The translations under genes and the position numbers were made by a program. The notes under the pieces were generated by a model that worked only from the letters and a program-made list of their open reading frames with translations, was not told the DNA's origin and did not search any database. A DNA stretch of 63,260 nt from Oscillospiraceae bacterium. GTDB taxonomy: Bacteria; Bacillota; Clostridia; Oscillospirales; Oscillospiraceae. Location: the NCBI GenBank assembly GCA_024697625.1, contig JAILFJ010000173.1, forward strand, positions 1 through 63,260. Reading direction: 5' to 3'. This document shows positions 42,682-50,645 of the stretch, one piece after another (within the stretch, counting starts at the first letter, position 1; each line of letters begins with the position of its first letter).

Positions 42682-44790
42682 TCAGCCGCGCAGCTCCGCG
42701 TCGGGGTCACAGCGTGTGATACAGCCGTCTTCGATCCGATAGATGATCCCGGCCTTCCGGATGGTGTTCAGCCGGTGGGCCACCATGACGACCGTGCACT
42801 GGCCGATGATCGCCTCGATCGCCGCCTGGACCTCCTGCTCGCACTCGCTGTCGAGGGCACTTGTGGCCTCGTCAAAGAGGATGATGCCCGGCTCACGGAG
42901 CAGCGCACGGGCAATGGAGATGCGCTGACGCTGGCCGCCTGACAGATTCTCGCCGTTTTCGTAGATCGGGCGGAACAGCCCGTCCGGGTGCGCGGTTACC
43001 AGCTCCAGCAGGCCGACGCTTTTCAGCACCTGGGTCACACGTTCCTCCGACACGTATTTGAGGCCGTAGGTCAGGGTGTCCCAGAGCGTGCCGGAGAACA
43101 GCACCGAGTTCTGCGGTACGACGGCAATGTACCGGCGGTAGCGGGTCTTGTCGATCTCGTCGAGATCCATGCCGTCTACGGTGATCCTTCCGGACTGTGG
43201 GGAATAGAGCCCGAGAAGCAGTGACAATATCGTGGATTTTCCCGCGCCGGACTTGCCCACAAAGGCGACACAGCTGCCCGCCGGGATCTGCATGCTGACC
43301 TTTTGGAGAACCGGCGGCTGCTCCTGAGAATAGCTGAAGGTCACGTCTTCAAAGCAGATCTCGCCCCGGAAGGGGAGGGGCAGGAGGGCGGTGCCGTTCT
43401 TTTCGGTGTCACGCTCGCTGAGAAGCTCATCCACACTCGTGAGGCTGTCCAGCTCCTGCGTGATCTGTGGAATATCGTCCAGGAACTTCTGCACGCTGTT
43501 GTTCAGCGCGTCGAACAGGGACGCGAAGAGCACCACCGAGGCGACGGTGATCCGGCCCTGAAAAGCGAGATAGATGGCGATGGAGACGCACAGGAGGCGG
43601 AAGCCCTGAGCCGTGGCGTAGCCTGCGTTGTTGAGATGGACCTGAAGCCGGTCCTGCTCGATGGCCGCGCTCTCTACAGAGCAGACCCTGGGGGAGATCC
43701 GCTGGATCTGAGCCTCTTCCGCACCGTGGGCGCGGGAGAGATCCTCCATGGCGAGCATCTCCTTGAAGGAAGCGTTCACGACCTCCGTTCTGCGCCGCAT
43801 ATTCGCCTTGCTTGCACGGATGGGGGGCATATAGCGCCGGATGATCCAGGCCGACATGGGAATCACCACCGCGTAAAAGACCAGCATGAGCGGCAGCCGA
43901 AGCAGAGACATGACAATCACAAAGACGATGTCGATCCCGAGATGCAGGACGGTCTGCATCTGCTCGCAGAGCAGGAGCTTGATAAACTGCACGTCCGAGA
44001 CCAGCTTGGAGAGAATCTTTCCGCTGGGTGTGCTGCTGTAATACTTCATGGAAAGAACCTGTATCTTCTGGACGATCGCCATACGGAAACCGGATTCCAC
44101 ACCGCGCACAAAGCGCTGGTAGACCCGGGCGTCGACGGTCGCACAGATCAGATTGACAAGCAGCGCCAGCATGGCGCCGAGAATATTCAGCAGCACCGGC
44201 GCCTCAAAAAAGGACGAGCAGGTTGACAGCGTGTCTATCATGCCGGCCGCAAACACCGGCAACATCAGGGCGCAGGTATGCTTGAGCGTCCGGTTGAAGA
44301 CGGAGAAGCCGACCATGGCGGCGTGATTCCCGGCGAGATAACGCAGCAGACCGGTCGGGCCGTCAAGGCCGCGCCGGCGGTCACCCTGGTAGAAGCGGAA
44401 GATCTCTTCGCTGAAAACCTCTCCGCCGCGCCGATGGGAATACACTCTGTACACCGTCTGGCCGTTTTTCTGCTCCTGGTCGATGTAGGCCCCGTACCGG
44501 CTGAGCAGATCCTTTCTGATCTCGGCCTCAATGCGTTCCTCTTCGCTTTTGCCCCTGAGATCATGAAGATCGTCGACCGGCAGATCTGCCGTGATTTCAA
44601 CATGCGGGGTGAAAGCACCTTTTACGGAAACGGACAGGGCGTCATTGCCGGATTGCAGAAGACGGAGGATCAGCTCCTCGCAGATCATGAGACAGGTCGT
44701 TTTTTCCCTGCCGTCCAGACGGACGTTTTTATCCAGAAATGCTTCGGCTTTCTCAAGACCGGAGCGGTCGATACGGATTGTGTTTGCCAA
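42682..44790 (-). CDS. ABC exporter (permease-ATPase fusion) with extra N-terminal domain
   Basis: The protein of about 702 residues has an N-terminal soluble region of roughly 160 residues, then a six-helix exporter membrane domain (about 165-440) and an ATPase (Walker A VGKSGAGKSTILSLL, signature LSGGQRQRISIARAL, Walker B IILFDEATSALD, His in MVAHRLNT). The N-terminal region, with the helix KTTCLMICEELILRLLQSG followed by a beta-rich part, recalls RsbW-type ATPase/anti-sigma domains, but the usual Asn is missing. Substrate unknown. GTG 44799 overlaps the Shine-Dalgarno GAGAGG; TTG 44790, 8 bases after it, is the better start. Confidence 0.85.
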   Translation of the reverse strand: MANTIRIDRSGLEKAEAFLDKNVRLDGREKTTCLMICEELILRLLQSGNDALSVSVKGAFTPHVEITADLPVDDLHDLRGKSEEERIEAEIRKDLLSRYGAYIDQEQKNGQTVYRVYSHRRGGEVFSEEIFRFYQGDRRRGLDGPTGLLRYLAGNHAAMVGFSVFNRTLKHTCALMLPVFAAGMIDTLSTCSSFFEAPVLLNILGAMLALLVNLICATVDARVYQRFVRGVESGFRMAIVQKIQVLSMKYYSSTPSGKILSKLVSDVQFIKLLLCEQMQTVLHLGIDIVFVIVMSLLRLPLMLVFYAVVIPMSAWIIRRYMPPIRASKANMRRRTEVVNASFKEMLAMEDLSRAHGAEEAQIQRISPRVCSVESAAIEQDRLQVHLNNAGYATAQGFRLLCVSIAIYLAFQGRITVASVVLFASLFDALNNSVQKFLDDIPQITQELDSLTSVDELLSERDTEKNGTALLPLPFRGEICFEDVTFSYSQEQPPVLQKVSMQIPAGSCVAFVGKSGAGKSTILSLLLGLYSPQSGRITVDGMDLDEIDKTRYRRYIAVVPQNSVLFSGTLWDTLTYGLKYVSEERVTQVLKSVGLLELVTAHPDGLFRPIYENGENLSGGQRQRISIARALLREPGIILFDEATSALDSECEQEVQAAIEAIIGQCTVVMVAHRLNTIRKAGIIYRIEDGCITRCDPDAELRG

Positions 44791-44931
44791 CGGGATCACC
44801 TCTCAGTTACTGCCGCGCAGCTGTCAGGGGGCGGGACGGTTGTATAAACGCTGTGCCGGTTCCCGGATGAGCAGATCCGGCTTCATCCTCACTCGGAGCC
44901 GTAAAACAGGATACCGGGCCTGCTGATCACG

Positions 44932-44960
44932 ATTTTAGCAAAGCAAAAACGGAATTACAA
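44932..44960 (-). promoter_or_regulatory. Promoter of the ABC exporter gene
   Basis: On the minus strand TTGTAA (44955-44960) and TAAAAT (44932-44937) are 17 bp apart, giving a leader of about 135 bases. Confidence 0.6.
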
Positions 44961-44983
44961 GCATTTTTATGTGTGTGATGGTA

Positions 44984-45012
44984 TTGTGGCAACGAAAGAT
45001 TTGTGATACAAT
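44984..45012 (+). promoter_or_regulatory. Promoter of the KDG-kinase-like gene
   Basis: TTGTGG (44984-44989) and TACAAT (45007-45012) are 17 bp apart, giving a leader of about 120 bases with no riboswitch that I recognise. With the opposite promoter it accounts for the 349-bp divergent gap. Confidence 0.6.
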
Positions 45013-45139
45013 CATAAGCAGAATCGGGCAGAGTACAGCGAGAAACAGGGTCTGAATACTGCCAGCAGGCTCTGCAGACCATCCGCGGAGCCGTCATAGA
45101 ATGCACAGAACAGAAGAAACAGAATCAAGGAGGAAAAAC

Positions 45140-46237
45140 ATGGAACTCAAGTTACGTCCGAAAGAAGAATGCATGTTTGACGCGGTGTCTCTGGGCGAGA
45201 TCATGCTCCGCCTGGACCCGGGCGAAGGCCGCATCCGCACCGCACGCTGCTTCCGCGCCTGGGAGGGCGGCGGTGAGTACAACGTCGTCCGCGGCCTGCA
45301 CAAGTGCTTCGGCATGAAGACCGGCGTCATCACTGCTTTCGCGGACAACGAGGTCGGCAAGCTTATGCGTGACCTGATCGAGCAGGGCGGCGTGTCCACG
45401 GATCTGATCTACTGGAAGAAGACCGACGGCATCGGCCGGGTGTGCCGCAACGGGCTTAACTTTACCGAGCGCGGCTTCGGCATCCGCGGCGCGGTCGGCT
45501 GCTCTGACCGGGCCAACACCGCAATCTCCCAGGCAACCCCGGAGGACTTTGACTTCGATTATATCTTCGGCAAGCTCGGCGTACGCTGGCTGCACACCGG
45601 CGGCATCTATGCGGCCCTGTCCGAGCAGTCCTGCGAGACCGTAATCGCGGCCTGCAAGACGGCGAAGAAATACGGCACCCTGATCTCCTACGATCTCAAC
45701 TACCGTCCCTCCATGTGGAGCGCCATCGGCGGTCTGGAGAAGGCGCGGGAGGTCAACCGGGAAGTGGCCAAGTATGTGGACGTGATGATCGGCAACGAGG
45801 AGGACTTCACCGCCTGCCTGGGCTTCGAGATCGAGGGCAACGATGAAAACCTGAAGGAACTGAACCTGGACGGCTACAAGAAGATGATCGGCAAGGCCGC
45901 CGAGACCTACCCCAACTTCAAGGTCGTGGCGACCACGCTGCGCACGGTCAGGACCGCCACGGTCAACGACTGGAAGGCCATCTGCTGGGCGGACGGCGAG
46001 ATCTACCAGTCCAAGGAGTACAACGGGCTCGAGATCATGGACCGTGTCGGCGGCGGCGACTCGTTTGCCTCCGGTCTGGTCTACGGCCTGATGACCACGG
46101 GAGATGCCGAGAAGGCTGTAAACTACGGCGCAGCCCACGGCGCACTCGCCATGACCACGCCCGGTGACACCTCCATGGCCAGCGTCAATGAGGTCGAGGC
46201 CATCATGGGAGGCGCAGGCGCGAGAGTCAAGCGCTGA
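45140..46237 (+). CDS. kdgK: PfkB-family sugar kinase, 2-keto-3-deoxygluconate kinase-like
   Basis: The 365-residue enzyme is a ribokinase/PfkB-family kinase. The C-terminal signature is DRVGGGDSFASGLVYGL with the catalytic Asp, and the N-terminal part has SLGEIMLRLDPG and GGGEYNVVRGL, as in KDG kinases. KdgK phosphorylates 2-keto-3-deoxygluconate from pectin or uronate breakdown; no aldolase (kdgA) lies beside it, so the substrate is inferred from similarity alone. AAGGAGG precedes ATG 45140. Codon use is more biased to C-ending codons than neighbours, which suggests high expression. Confidence 0.8.
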   Translation: MELKLRPKEECMFDAVSLGEIMLRLDPGEGRIRTARCFRAWEGGGEYNVVRGLHKCFGMKTGVITAFADNEVGKLMRDLIEQGGVSTDLIYWKKTDGIGRVCRNGLNFTERGFGIRGAVGCSDRANTAISQATPEDFDFDYIFGKLGVRWLHTGGIYAALSEQSCETVIAACKTAKKYGTLISYDLNYRPSMWSAIGGLEKAREVNREVAKYVDVMIGNEEDFTACLGFEIEGNDENLKELNLDGYKKMIGKAAETYPNFKVVATTLRTVRTATVNDWKAICWADGEIYQSKEYNGLEIMDRVGGGDSFASGLVYGLMTTGDAEKAVNYGAAHGALAMTTPGDTSMASVNEVEAIMGGAGARVKR

Positions 46238-46357
46238 ACCGGTACAGCCGAGAGAGATTTTCACAGATGCCTGTCAGTGCAGGACAGGCACAGAGCAGAA
46301 TCCTTTGGATCATGACGAAAACCAACACCTGCAGCATACGGAAAGGAGGCAGCATAC

Positions 46358-46780
46358 ATGACGATCAAAGAGCTCCGTGAGAAGTATGGCCTTTCTCAGG
46401 CAAAGCTGGCTGCAGCGATCGGTGTGAGCAGCGCAGCCATCGGCGCGATCGAAACCGGGCGCATGAAGGTCAGCCCCAAAATTGCGGATCAGGTAAAGGC
46501 AGTGTTCAGTGAAGCGGTCGAGACAGGGACCATGGCTGTAAAGTCCGGGAAGAAAGGCAAGACGGCCGGGAATATGGCCGCAAAGAAGACTGCGAAAAAA
46601 CCCGTAAAACCGGCCGCAAAGAAGACAGAGGTCTTCATCCAGTCCCCGATGGGCGGCGAGATCACCCCGGAGGAGATCCTTGCCAAAGTCGGCCAGGCGG
46701 ACAAGGCGTATGTCCGTCCGGATCAGAACAAGATCTACTGGGTCAGAGGGGACGAAACCGGCTCCGTGGATATCTGGTAA
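46358..46780 (+). CDS. XRE-type HTH protein with Ala/Lys-rich linker and DUF6465 domain
   Basis: The 140-residue protein joins an N-terminal Cro/CI-type helix-turn-helix (GLSQAKLAAAIGVSSAAIGAIE) to a linker of about 30 residues dominated by Lys and Ala (KKTAKKPVKPAAKK, histone H1-like) and a C-terminal DUF6465 domain (EVFIQSPMGGEITPEEIL, then YWVRGDETGSVDIW). DUF6465 proteins are common in Clostridia and uncharacterised. The combination suggests a DNA-binding, perhaps nucleoid-associated, protein. AAAGGAGG precedes ATG 46358. A terminator follows 90 bp after the stop. Confidence 0.82.
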   Translation: MTIKELREKYGLSQAKLAAAIGVSSAAIGAIETGRMKVSPKIADQVKAVFSEAVETGTMAVKSGKKGKTAGNMAAKKTAKKPVKPAAKKTEVFIQSPMGGEITPEEILAKVGQADKAYVRPDQNKIYWVRGDETGSVDIW

Positions 46781-46870
46781 AAACACGGCTCCCTGCTGTG
46801 CAGTCCCGGCTCCGAAGCAGCATCCGCTTCCGCCCGGACTGTACCGCCGAAACGCATACGGCACACATAC

Positions 46871-46903
46871 CCCGGCTCTGTCATACAGGGCCGGGCGTTT
46901 TTT
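46871..46903 (+). terminator. Rho-independent terminator
   Basis: An 11-bp stem with one G-U pair (46871-46881 with 46885-46895) is followed by CG and six T residues. It ends the HTH-DUF6465 transcript. Confidence 0.85.
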
Positions 46904-47020
46904 CCCCCTGCACGAGGCCTGCGTCCTGCCTGGAAGGCTGCCCGCACCGGCGCTGCGGATCCGGAATTCTCCTGCAGGAAGGACTGGCGGCAGCAGAAGA
47001 CCGATACATCCGGCAGTGTG

Positions 47021-47323
47021 TCAGGGCACCCACTGATATTGCTTCAGGTCGACGTTCCCGTTTGGGAGAAAGCGGACACCTTCCTCCCGAAGCAGGGACT
47101 CCTGCTCACGGAAGGACGGGGCCGGCCTTCCGGCGTGATTGACTACCCGGTGACATGGATAGCTCCCGTAGTATTCCGCCATGCTCAGGACCTTTCCCAC
47201 AAGTCTGGCGTTCTGTTCTCTGCCGATCAGTCCGGCAATCTGGCCGTAGGTGGCGACCTTCCCTCGCGGGATCTCCTCGACGACGGAGAGTATTTCGTAG
47301 ATCAGGTGTTCGTCCAGTACCAT
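47021..47323 (-). CDS. Small MGMT-family protein (alkyltransferase-like)
   Basis: The 100-residue protein is the size of alkyltransferase-like proteins and contains the helix-turn-helix region KVATYGQIAGLIGREQNARLVG and the active-site motif SYPCHRVV. Because the Cys is present (true ATL proteins have Trp), it may still transfer alkyl groups from O6-alkylguanine, although the N-terminal MGMT domain is missing. Members of this size may also flag damage for nucleotide excision repair. AAGGAG is 8 bases before ATG 47323 and overlaps the end of a 27-codon frame upstream. Confidence 0.87.
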   Translation of the reverse strand: MVLDEHLIYEILSVVEEIPRGKVATYGQIAGLIGREQNARLVGKVLSMAEYYGSYPCHRVVNHAGRPAPSFREQESLLREEGVRFLPNGNVDLKQYQWVP

Positions 47324-47335
47324 TCAAAGCGCTCC

Positions 47336-47419
47336 TTAAATACGATGCGGCTCTCTTCCAATACAGCGGGGATGCTGCTGTTCTTCACTCAGCCGTACTT
47401 TTTCTTTCTGCTGATCCAT
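47336..47419 (-). CDS. Possible 27-residue leader peptide or small protein
   Basis: This frame (MDQQKEKVRLSEEQQHPRC, then 8 more residues ending in Ile) has an excellent GGAGGGG ribosome binding site 7 bases before its ATG (47419). Its TAA lies inside the AAGGAG region of the MGMT-like gene, so translation of the two could be coupled. A TTGTTT/TACAGT promoter with a 17-bp spacer is visible just upstream (about 47460-47490). The peptide itself is not recognised. Confidence 0.4.
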   Translation of the reverse strand: MDQQKEKVRLSEEQQHPRCIGREPHRI

Positions 47420-47535
47420 GATGCATCCCCTCCTGAAGATATGAATTCTCATCTGTGTCTGTACTGTATCACGGATTCTGTCATAAAACAATCACGGACG
47501 GCAGGGAAAGAGAGAGAAATGCCCTGCGCGGGCTA

Positions 47536-47564
47536 TTGAATATTTCTGAAATCTTTGTTATCCT
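47536..47564 (+). promoter_or_regulatory. Promoter of the C1 peptidase gene
   Basis: TTGAAT (47536-47541) and TATCCT (47559-47564) are 17 bp apart. The start near 47571 gives a leader of about 168 bases. Confidence 0.6.
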
Positions 47565-47569
47565 GTTAG

Positions 47570-47677
47570 CCGGTATCGCGCGGCATCGTTGCGCTGCATT
47601 CGGAAACCACGCATCCGGGGACACCCGGCGCAATGGCAGTCAGCGGTACCGGGCTTTCGCCGAAACGGATCGTATCC
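47570..47677 (+). ncRNA. Structured 5' leader of the C1 peptidase gene (candidate cis-RNA)
   Basis: The leader can fold into nested stems: CCGGTA (47570-47575) with TACCGG (47647-47652) enclosing TTGCGC (47589-47594) with GCGCAA (47628-47633), which encloses CCGGG-GACA-CCCGG (47615-47628). A further CGGAT-CGT-ATCCG hairpin lies at about 47665-47677. Its end (CGGTACCGGGCTTTCGCCGAA) faintly recalls c-di-GMP-I riboswitches, but the conserved core is not met. It is offered as a structured element of unknown type. Confidence 0.3.
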
Positions 47678-47738
47678 GCATCCCGCATCTGAAAGCCTCT
47701 TCTCATGTGAGCATGATGATTTTCCGGGAGGGATTGAC

Positions 47739-50501
47739 ATGAACATCAAGTCATGCACCGTCTTTTCTCTTTTCCTGTGTCTGTGCCTGAGCCTCAGTCT
47801 GTTCTTTCTCCCCGCCGCTTTTGCAGAGGGGGAGAGACAGGGGAGCTTTTCTGACGACGGCGTCATCACCGGCTTTGAGGGCCTTGGCGACTCTGCAACG
47901 ATCAACACGGATTACAAGCTCGCCATGATCGAGCTTCGCAAGCGCTTCCCCGCTCATCTCTCCGTCAGGGTGGACTCTCTTCCGCGTACTCTGGAAGTAT
48001 CGTGGGAATGCCTGGAGGACTACGACGAGGATCTGGAAGCTTTCCACTTCGCTCCAGTGCTTACGGATTACACCGTCGCGGACGGTTTGAAACCGCCTGT
48101 GATCACGGTCAACGTTCTCGGCCAGCTCGAGACGCCGCCGATGGCTGAGCTGTGGGAGGAGGATCTTGAACCGGAGCCGGTTTTCGGATCGTCGAATCAG
48201 GGCGGAGGCGGTCTGCCTTCCAGCTACAACGGCTATGAACTGGGCCTGCTTCCCCCGGTGCGAAATCAGGGGAGCTACGGCACCTGCTGGGCTTTCTCCA
48301 CGATTGCCGCAATGGAAGCGGATCTGATCCATGACGGCAACGCCGGCACGGACATTGATCTCTCCGAGCTGCATCTGGCCTATTTTACCTATCACGATTT
48401 TCTGGATGAAAAAGGCTGCAGCAACGGCGACCATGTCCTGCTGAACGGAGCGGACTACCTGATGACAGGCGGGTCCGCCTACAATGCCTCCCTGCGGGCT
48501 GCCAATATGCTCGACCCTGTGCAGGAAACGGAGGTTCCGTACGCCTGGGCGGACAGCTTCGCGCCCGATCCCGCCGCGGGCCGTTCCGGAAGCATACAGC
48601 TTACGGATATGCACCTCATCAGCTCCAAAGACAGGGCCGCAGTGAAGACGGCAATTATGAACCACGGTGCGGTCTGCGCGGTTTATCGTTCAAACTGGGA
48701 TTATTACAGCGCCACCTACAATTCCTTTTACTACCCCAAAGACGATGGCCGCAATCATGTGATCACGCTGGTCGGCTGGGACGATGATTTCCCCGCAGAG
48801 CATTTCCGCAGAGGAACGCCGCCGGGAAACGGCGCATGGCTTGTCCGGAACAGCTGGGGAAAGAACGAGTATAACTATGGCGGATACTTCTGGCTGTCCT
48901 ACTATGACGCTACGCTCTCCTCTGCCGTGAATGTGATAGACGTCCAGCCCTGGCGCTATGACCATTGCTATTCGTATGACAGCATCCCTTCCACCTGGCA
49001 CTGGAAAACCGCCGGTCTGGAAGCCCCCGCCCAGCAGATTTACCAGGTCGACGGCGGTGAGGAGATCCGGGCAATCGGCTATTTCAGCGACAGAAATACA
49101 AACAGCATCAGCCTGACGCTGACATACGGCGATAAAACGGTCACGGCATCCGCCGATATCGGCTTTCGCGGCTACCGCCTGATCCCTCTGGCGGAGCCCC
49201 TTCTGATCACAGAGAAGGGCCTGGTAACCGTCGAGTGCCGCATCACCGGCGGTGAAACGCCGCTGCGCTATTATATCGAGCACGGGAAAAACTACTCCGG
49301 CGAATACTCCTACGACAAAGTCAATAAGATCCCGTTCTCCGTCAATTTCAGCGCCGCGTGCGACAGCGGCGGGATGGTGGTAAGCGGGCGCAACACAAAC
49401 TATGACGGTCCTTTCAAGCTGTTCACCTGCAATACGGAGGCCTCACCCGACCTCGCCGTCGACCAGACCAATTTCCCGGACAGCGAATTCCGCGCTTATG
49501 TGTCCAAAGAATTTGACAGGAACGGCGATGGATATCTCAGCAGTTCCGAGATCGAGGCGGTGACGATGGTCGACATCGGCGAGGACGGAGAGAAGCCGGG
49601 GGCCATCACCAGTCTGCAGGGACTTGAGCACTTCACCAGACTGCAGCACCTGTTCTGCTATCACAACCAGCTGAAAGAGCTGGACGTCAGCAGAAATACC
49701 GAACTGATTTCTCTCACCTGCCACGAAAACCAGCTGACTGCGCTGGATCTCAGCAGGAACACAGCGCTTCTGTATCTGGATTGCAACGACAACAGCCTCA
49801 CGGCGCTGGACATCGGCAGTATGACCGCGCTGGATATTCTGTACTGCAGCGGCAACCGGCTGACCGCGCTGGATATCAGCAAAAATACCGCGCTCGAGTG
49901 TCTGGACTGCAGCGGCAATCAGCTGGGCGCACTGGACGTCGCCGGAAACGGCGGGCTGATCGAACTGTACTGCAGCGACAACAGCCTGACGCAGCTGGAC
50001 ATCAGAAGGAACGCGCTGCTCGAGTGTCTGTACTGCAGCGGCAATGAGCTCGTGAAGCTCAATATCACTGCCTGTCCAAGCCTCCTCAGGCTGATATCGG
50101 AGGTTCAGCCTGTGACAGAGGAGGGGATCGTCACTTATTTCAATATGAGTGATTCCGCCGGGGACCCCTTCGACGAAGACCCGCTCGAAGATGCGTTCTT
50201 CCTGGAGCTCAGCTATGACGAAAATGTCGTCCTGATTTTCTCTGCGGAACCTGATTTCCTCCTTCCCTCCGATCTTGCAGAGATCGGTGAAGAGGCCTTT
50301 GCGGGCGCTGCGTTCGTCTCTGTACGTCTGCCGGAAAGCGTCCGTGTGATCGGGGCGCGCGCCTTTGCCGACTGCCCGTATCTGACCTTTGTCCACATTA
50401 CCGGCGCCGACGTCACCATCGCGGAGGACGCCTTTGCCAGCGACACGGAATATACCATTGTCAGGCCGGACGGAAGCGAATTGAATCACGAATCGAACTG
50501 A
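47739..50501 (+). CDS. Secreted C1 (papain-like) cysteine peptidase with leucine-rich repeats
   Basis: The 920-residue protein has a Sec signal (about residues 1-29), a papain-type peptidase domain (about 150-420) with Cys183 in GTCWAF, His340 in NHVITLVGW and Asn371 in RNSWGK, a region of unclear fold, an EF-hand-like segment (FDRNGDGYLSSSE), about eight leucine-rich repeats (LTALDLSRNTALLYLDCNDN type), and a BspA-like repeat end (RVIGARAFADCPYLTFVHI). The active site is complete. It probably acts outside the cell, with the repeats binding proteins or the surface. GGGAGGG precedes ATG 47739. It stands alone between a structured leader and a strong terminator. Confidence 0.88.
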   Translation: MNIKSCTVFSLFLCLCLSLSLFFLPAAFAEGERQGSFSDDGVITGFEGLGDSATINTDYKLAMIELRKRFPAHLSVRVDSLPRTLEVSWECLEDYDEDLEAFHFAPVLTDYTVADGLKPPVITVNVLGQLETPPMAELWEEDLEPEPVFGSSNQGGGGLPSSYNGYELGLLPPVRNQGSYGTCWAFSTIAAMEADLIHDGNAGTDIDLSELHLAYFTYHDFLDEKGCSNGDHVLLNGADYLMTGGSAYNASLRAANMLDPVQETEVPYAWADSFAPDPAAGRSGSIQLTDMHLISSKDRAAVKTAIMNHGAVCAVYRSNWDYYSATYNSFYYPKDDGRNHVITLVGWDDDFPAEHFRRGTPPGNGAWLVRNSWGKNEYNYGGYFWLSYYDATLSSAVNVIDVQPWRYDHCYSYDSIPSTWHWKTAGLEAPAQQIYQVDGGEEIRAIGYFSDRNTNSISLTLTYGDKTVTASADIGFRGYRLIPLAEPLLITEKGLVTVECRITGGETPLRYYIEHGKNYSGEYSYDKVNKIPFSVNFSAACDSGGMVVSGRNTNYDGPFKLFTCNTEASPDLAVDQTNFPDSEFRAYVSKEFDRNGDGYLSSSEIEAVTMVDIGEDGEKPGAITSLQGLEHFTRLQHLFCYHNQLKELDVSRNTELISLTCHENQLTALDLSRNTALLYLDCNDNSLTALDIGSMTALDILYCSGNRLTALDISKNTALECLDCSGNQLGALDVAGNGGLIELYCSDNSLTQLDIRRNALLECLYCSGNELVKLNITACPSLLRLISEVQPVTEEGIVTYFNMSDSAGDPFDEDPLEDAFFLELSYDENVVLIFSAEPDFLLPSDLAEIGEEAFAGAAFVSVRLPESVRVIGARAFADCPYLTFVHITGADVTIAEDAFASDTEYTIVRPDGSELNHESN

Positions 50502-50507
50502 CACGGC

Positions 50508-50592
50508 GCGGCCGGGGAAAGTGAGCAGCAGTCGCTCAGCCTTCCCCGGCCGCGGGCCTTTCTCTGGGTGCCTGTGGGCACCCTTCTTTTTT
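50508..50592 (+). terminator. Double terminator after the C1 peptidase gene
   Basis: A 12-bp GC-rich stem (50508-50519 with 50542-50553) is followed by a 7-bp stem with a TGT loop (50566-50572 with 50577-50583) and a T-rich tract to 50592. The second is a textbook intrinsic terminator. Confidence 0.9.
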
Positions 50593-50645
50593 CAGAGGCT
50601 TTTTCACAGCCCCTGCTCATATCCGGAAGAGATCCGGCGAGACGC

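Noticed and set aside
47600..47661. c-di-GMP-I riboswitch annotation for the C1 peptidase leader
   Set aside because: The 3' part looks similar, but the GGCAAACC and CGCAAAGCC core segments are missing, so it is kept only as an unclassified structured leader.
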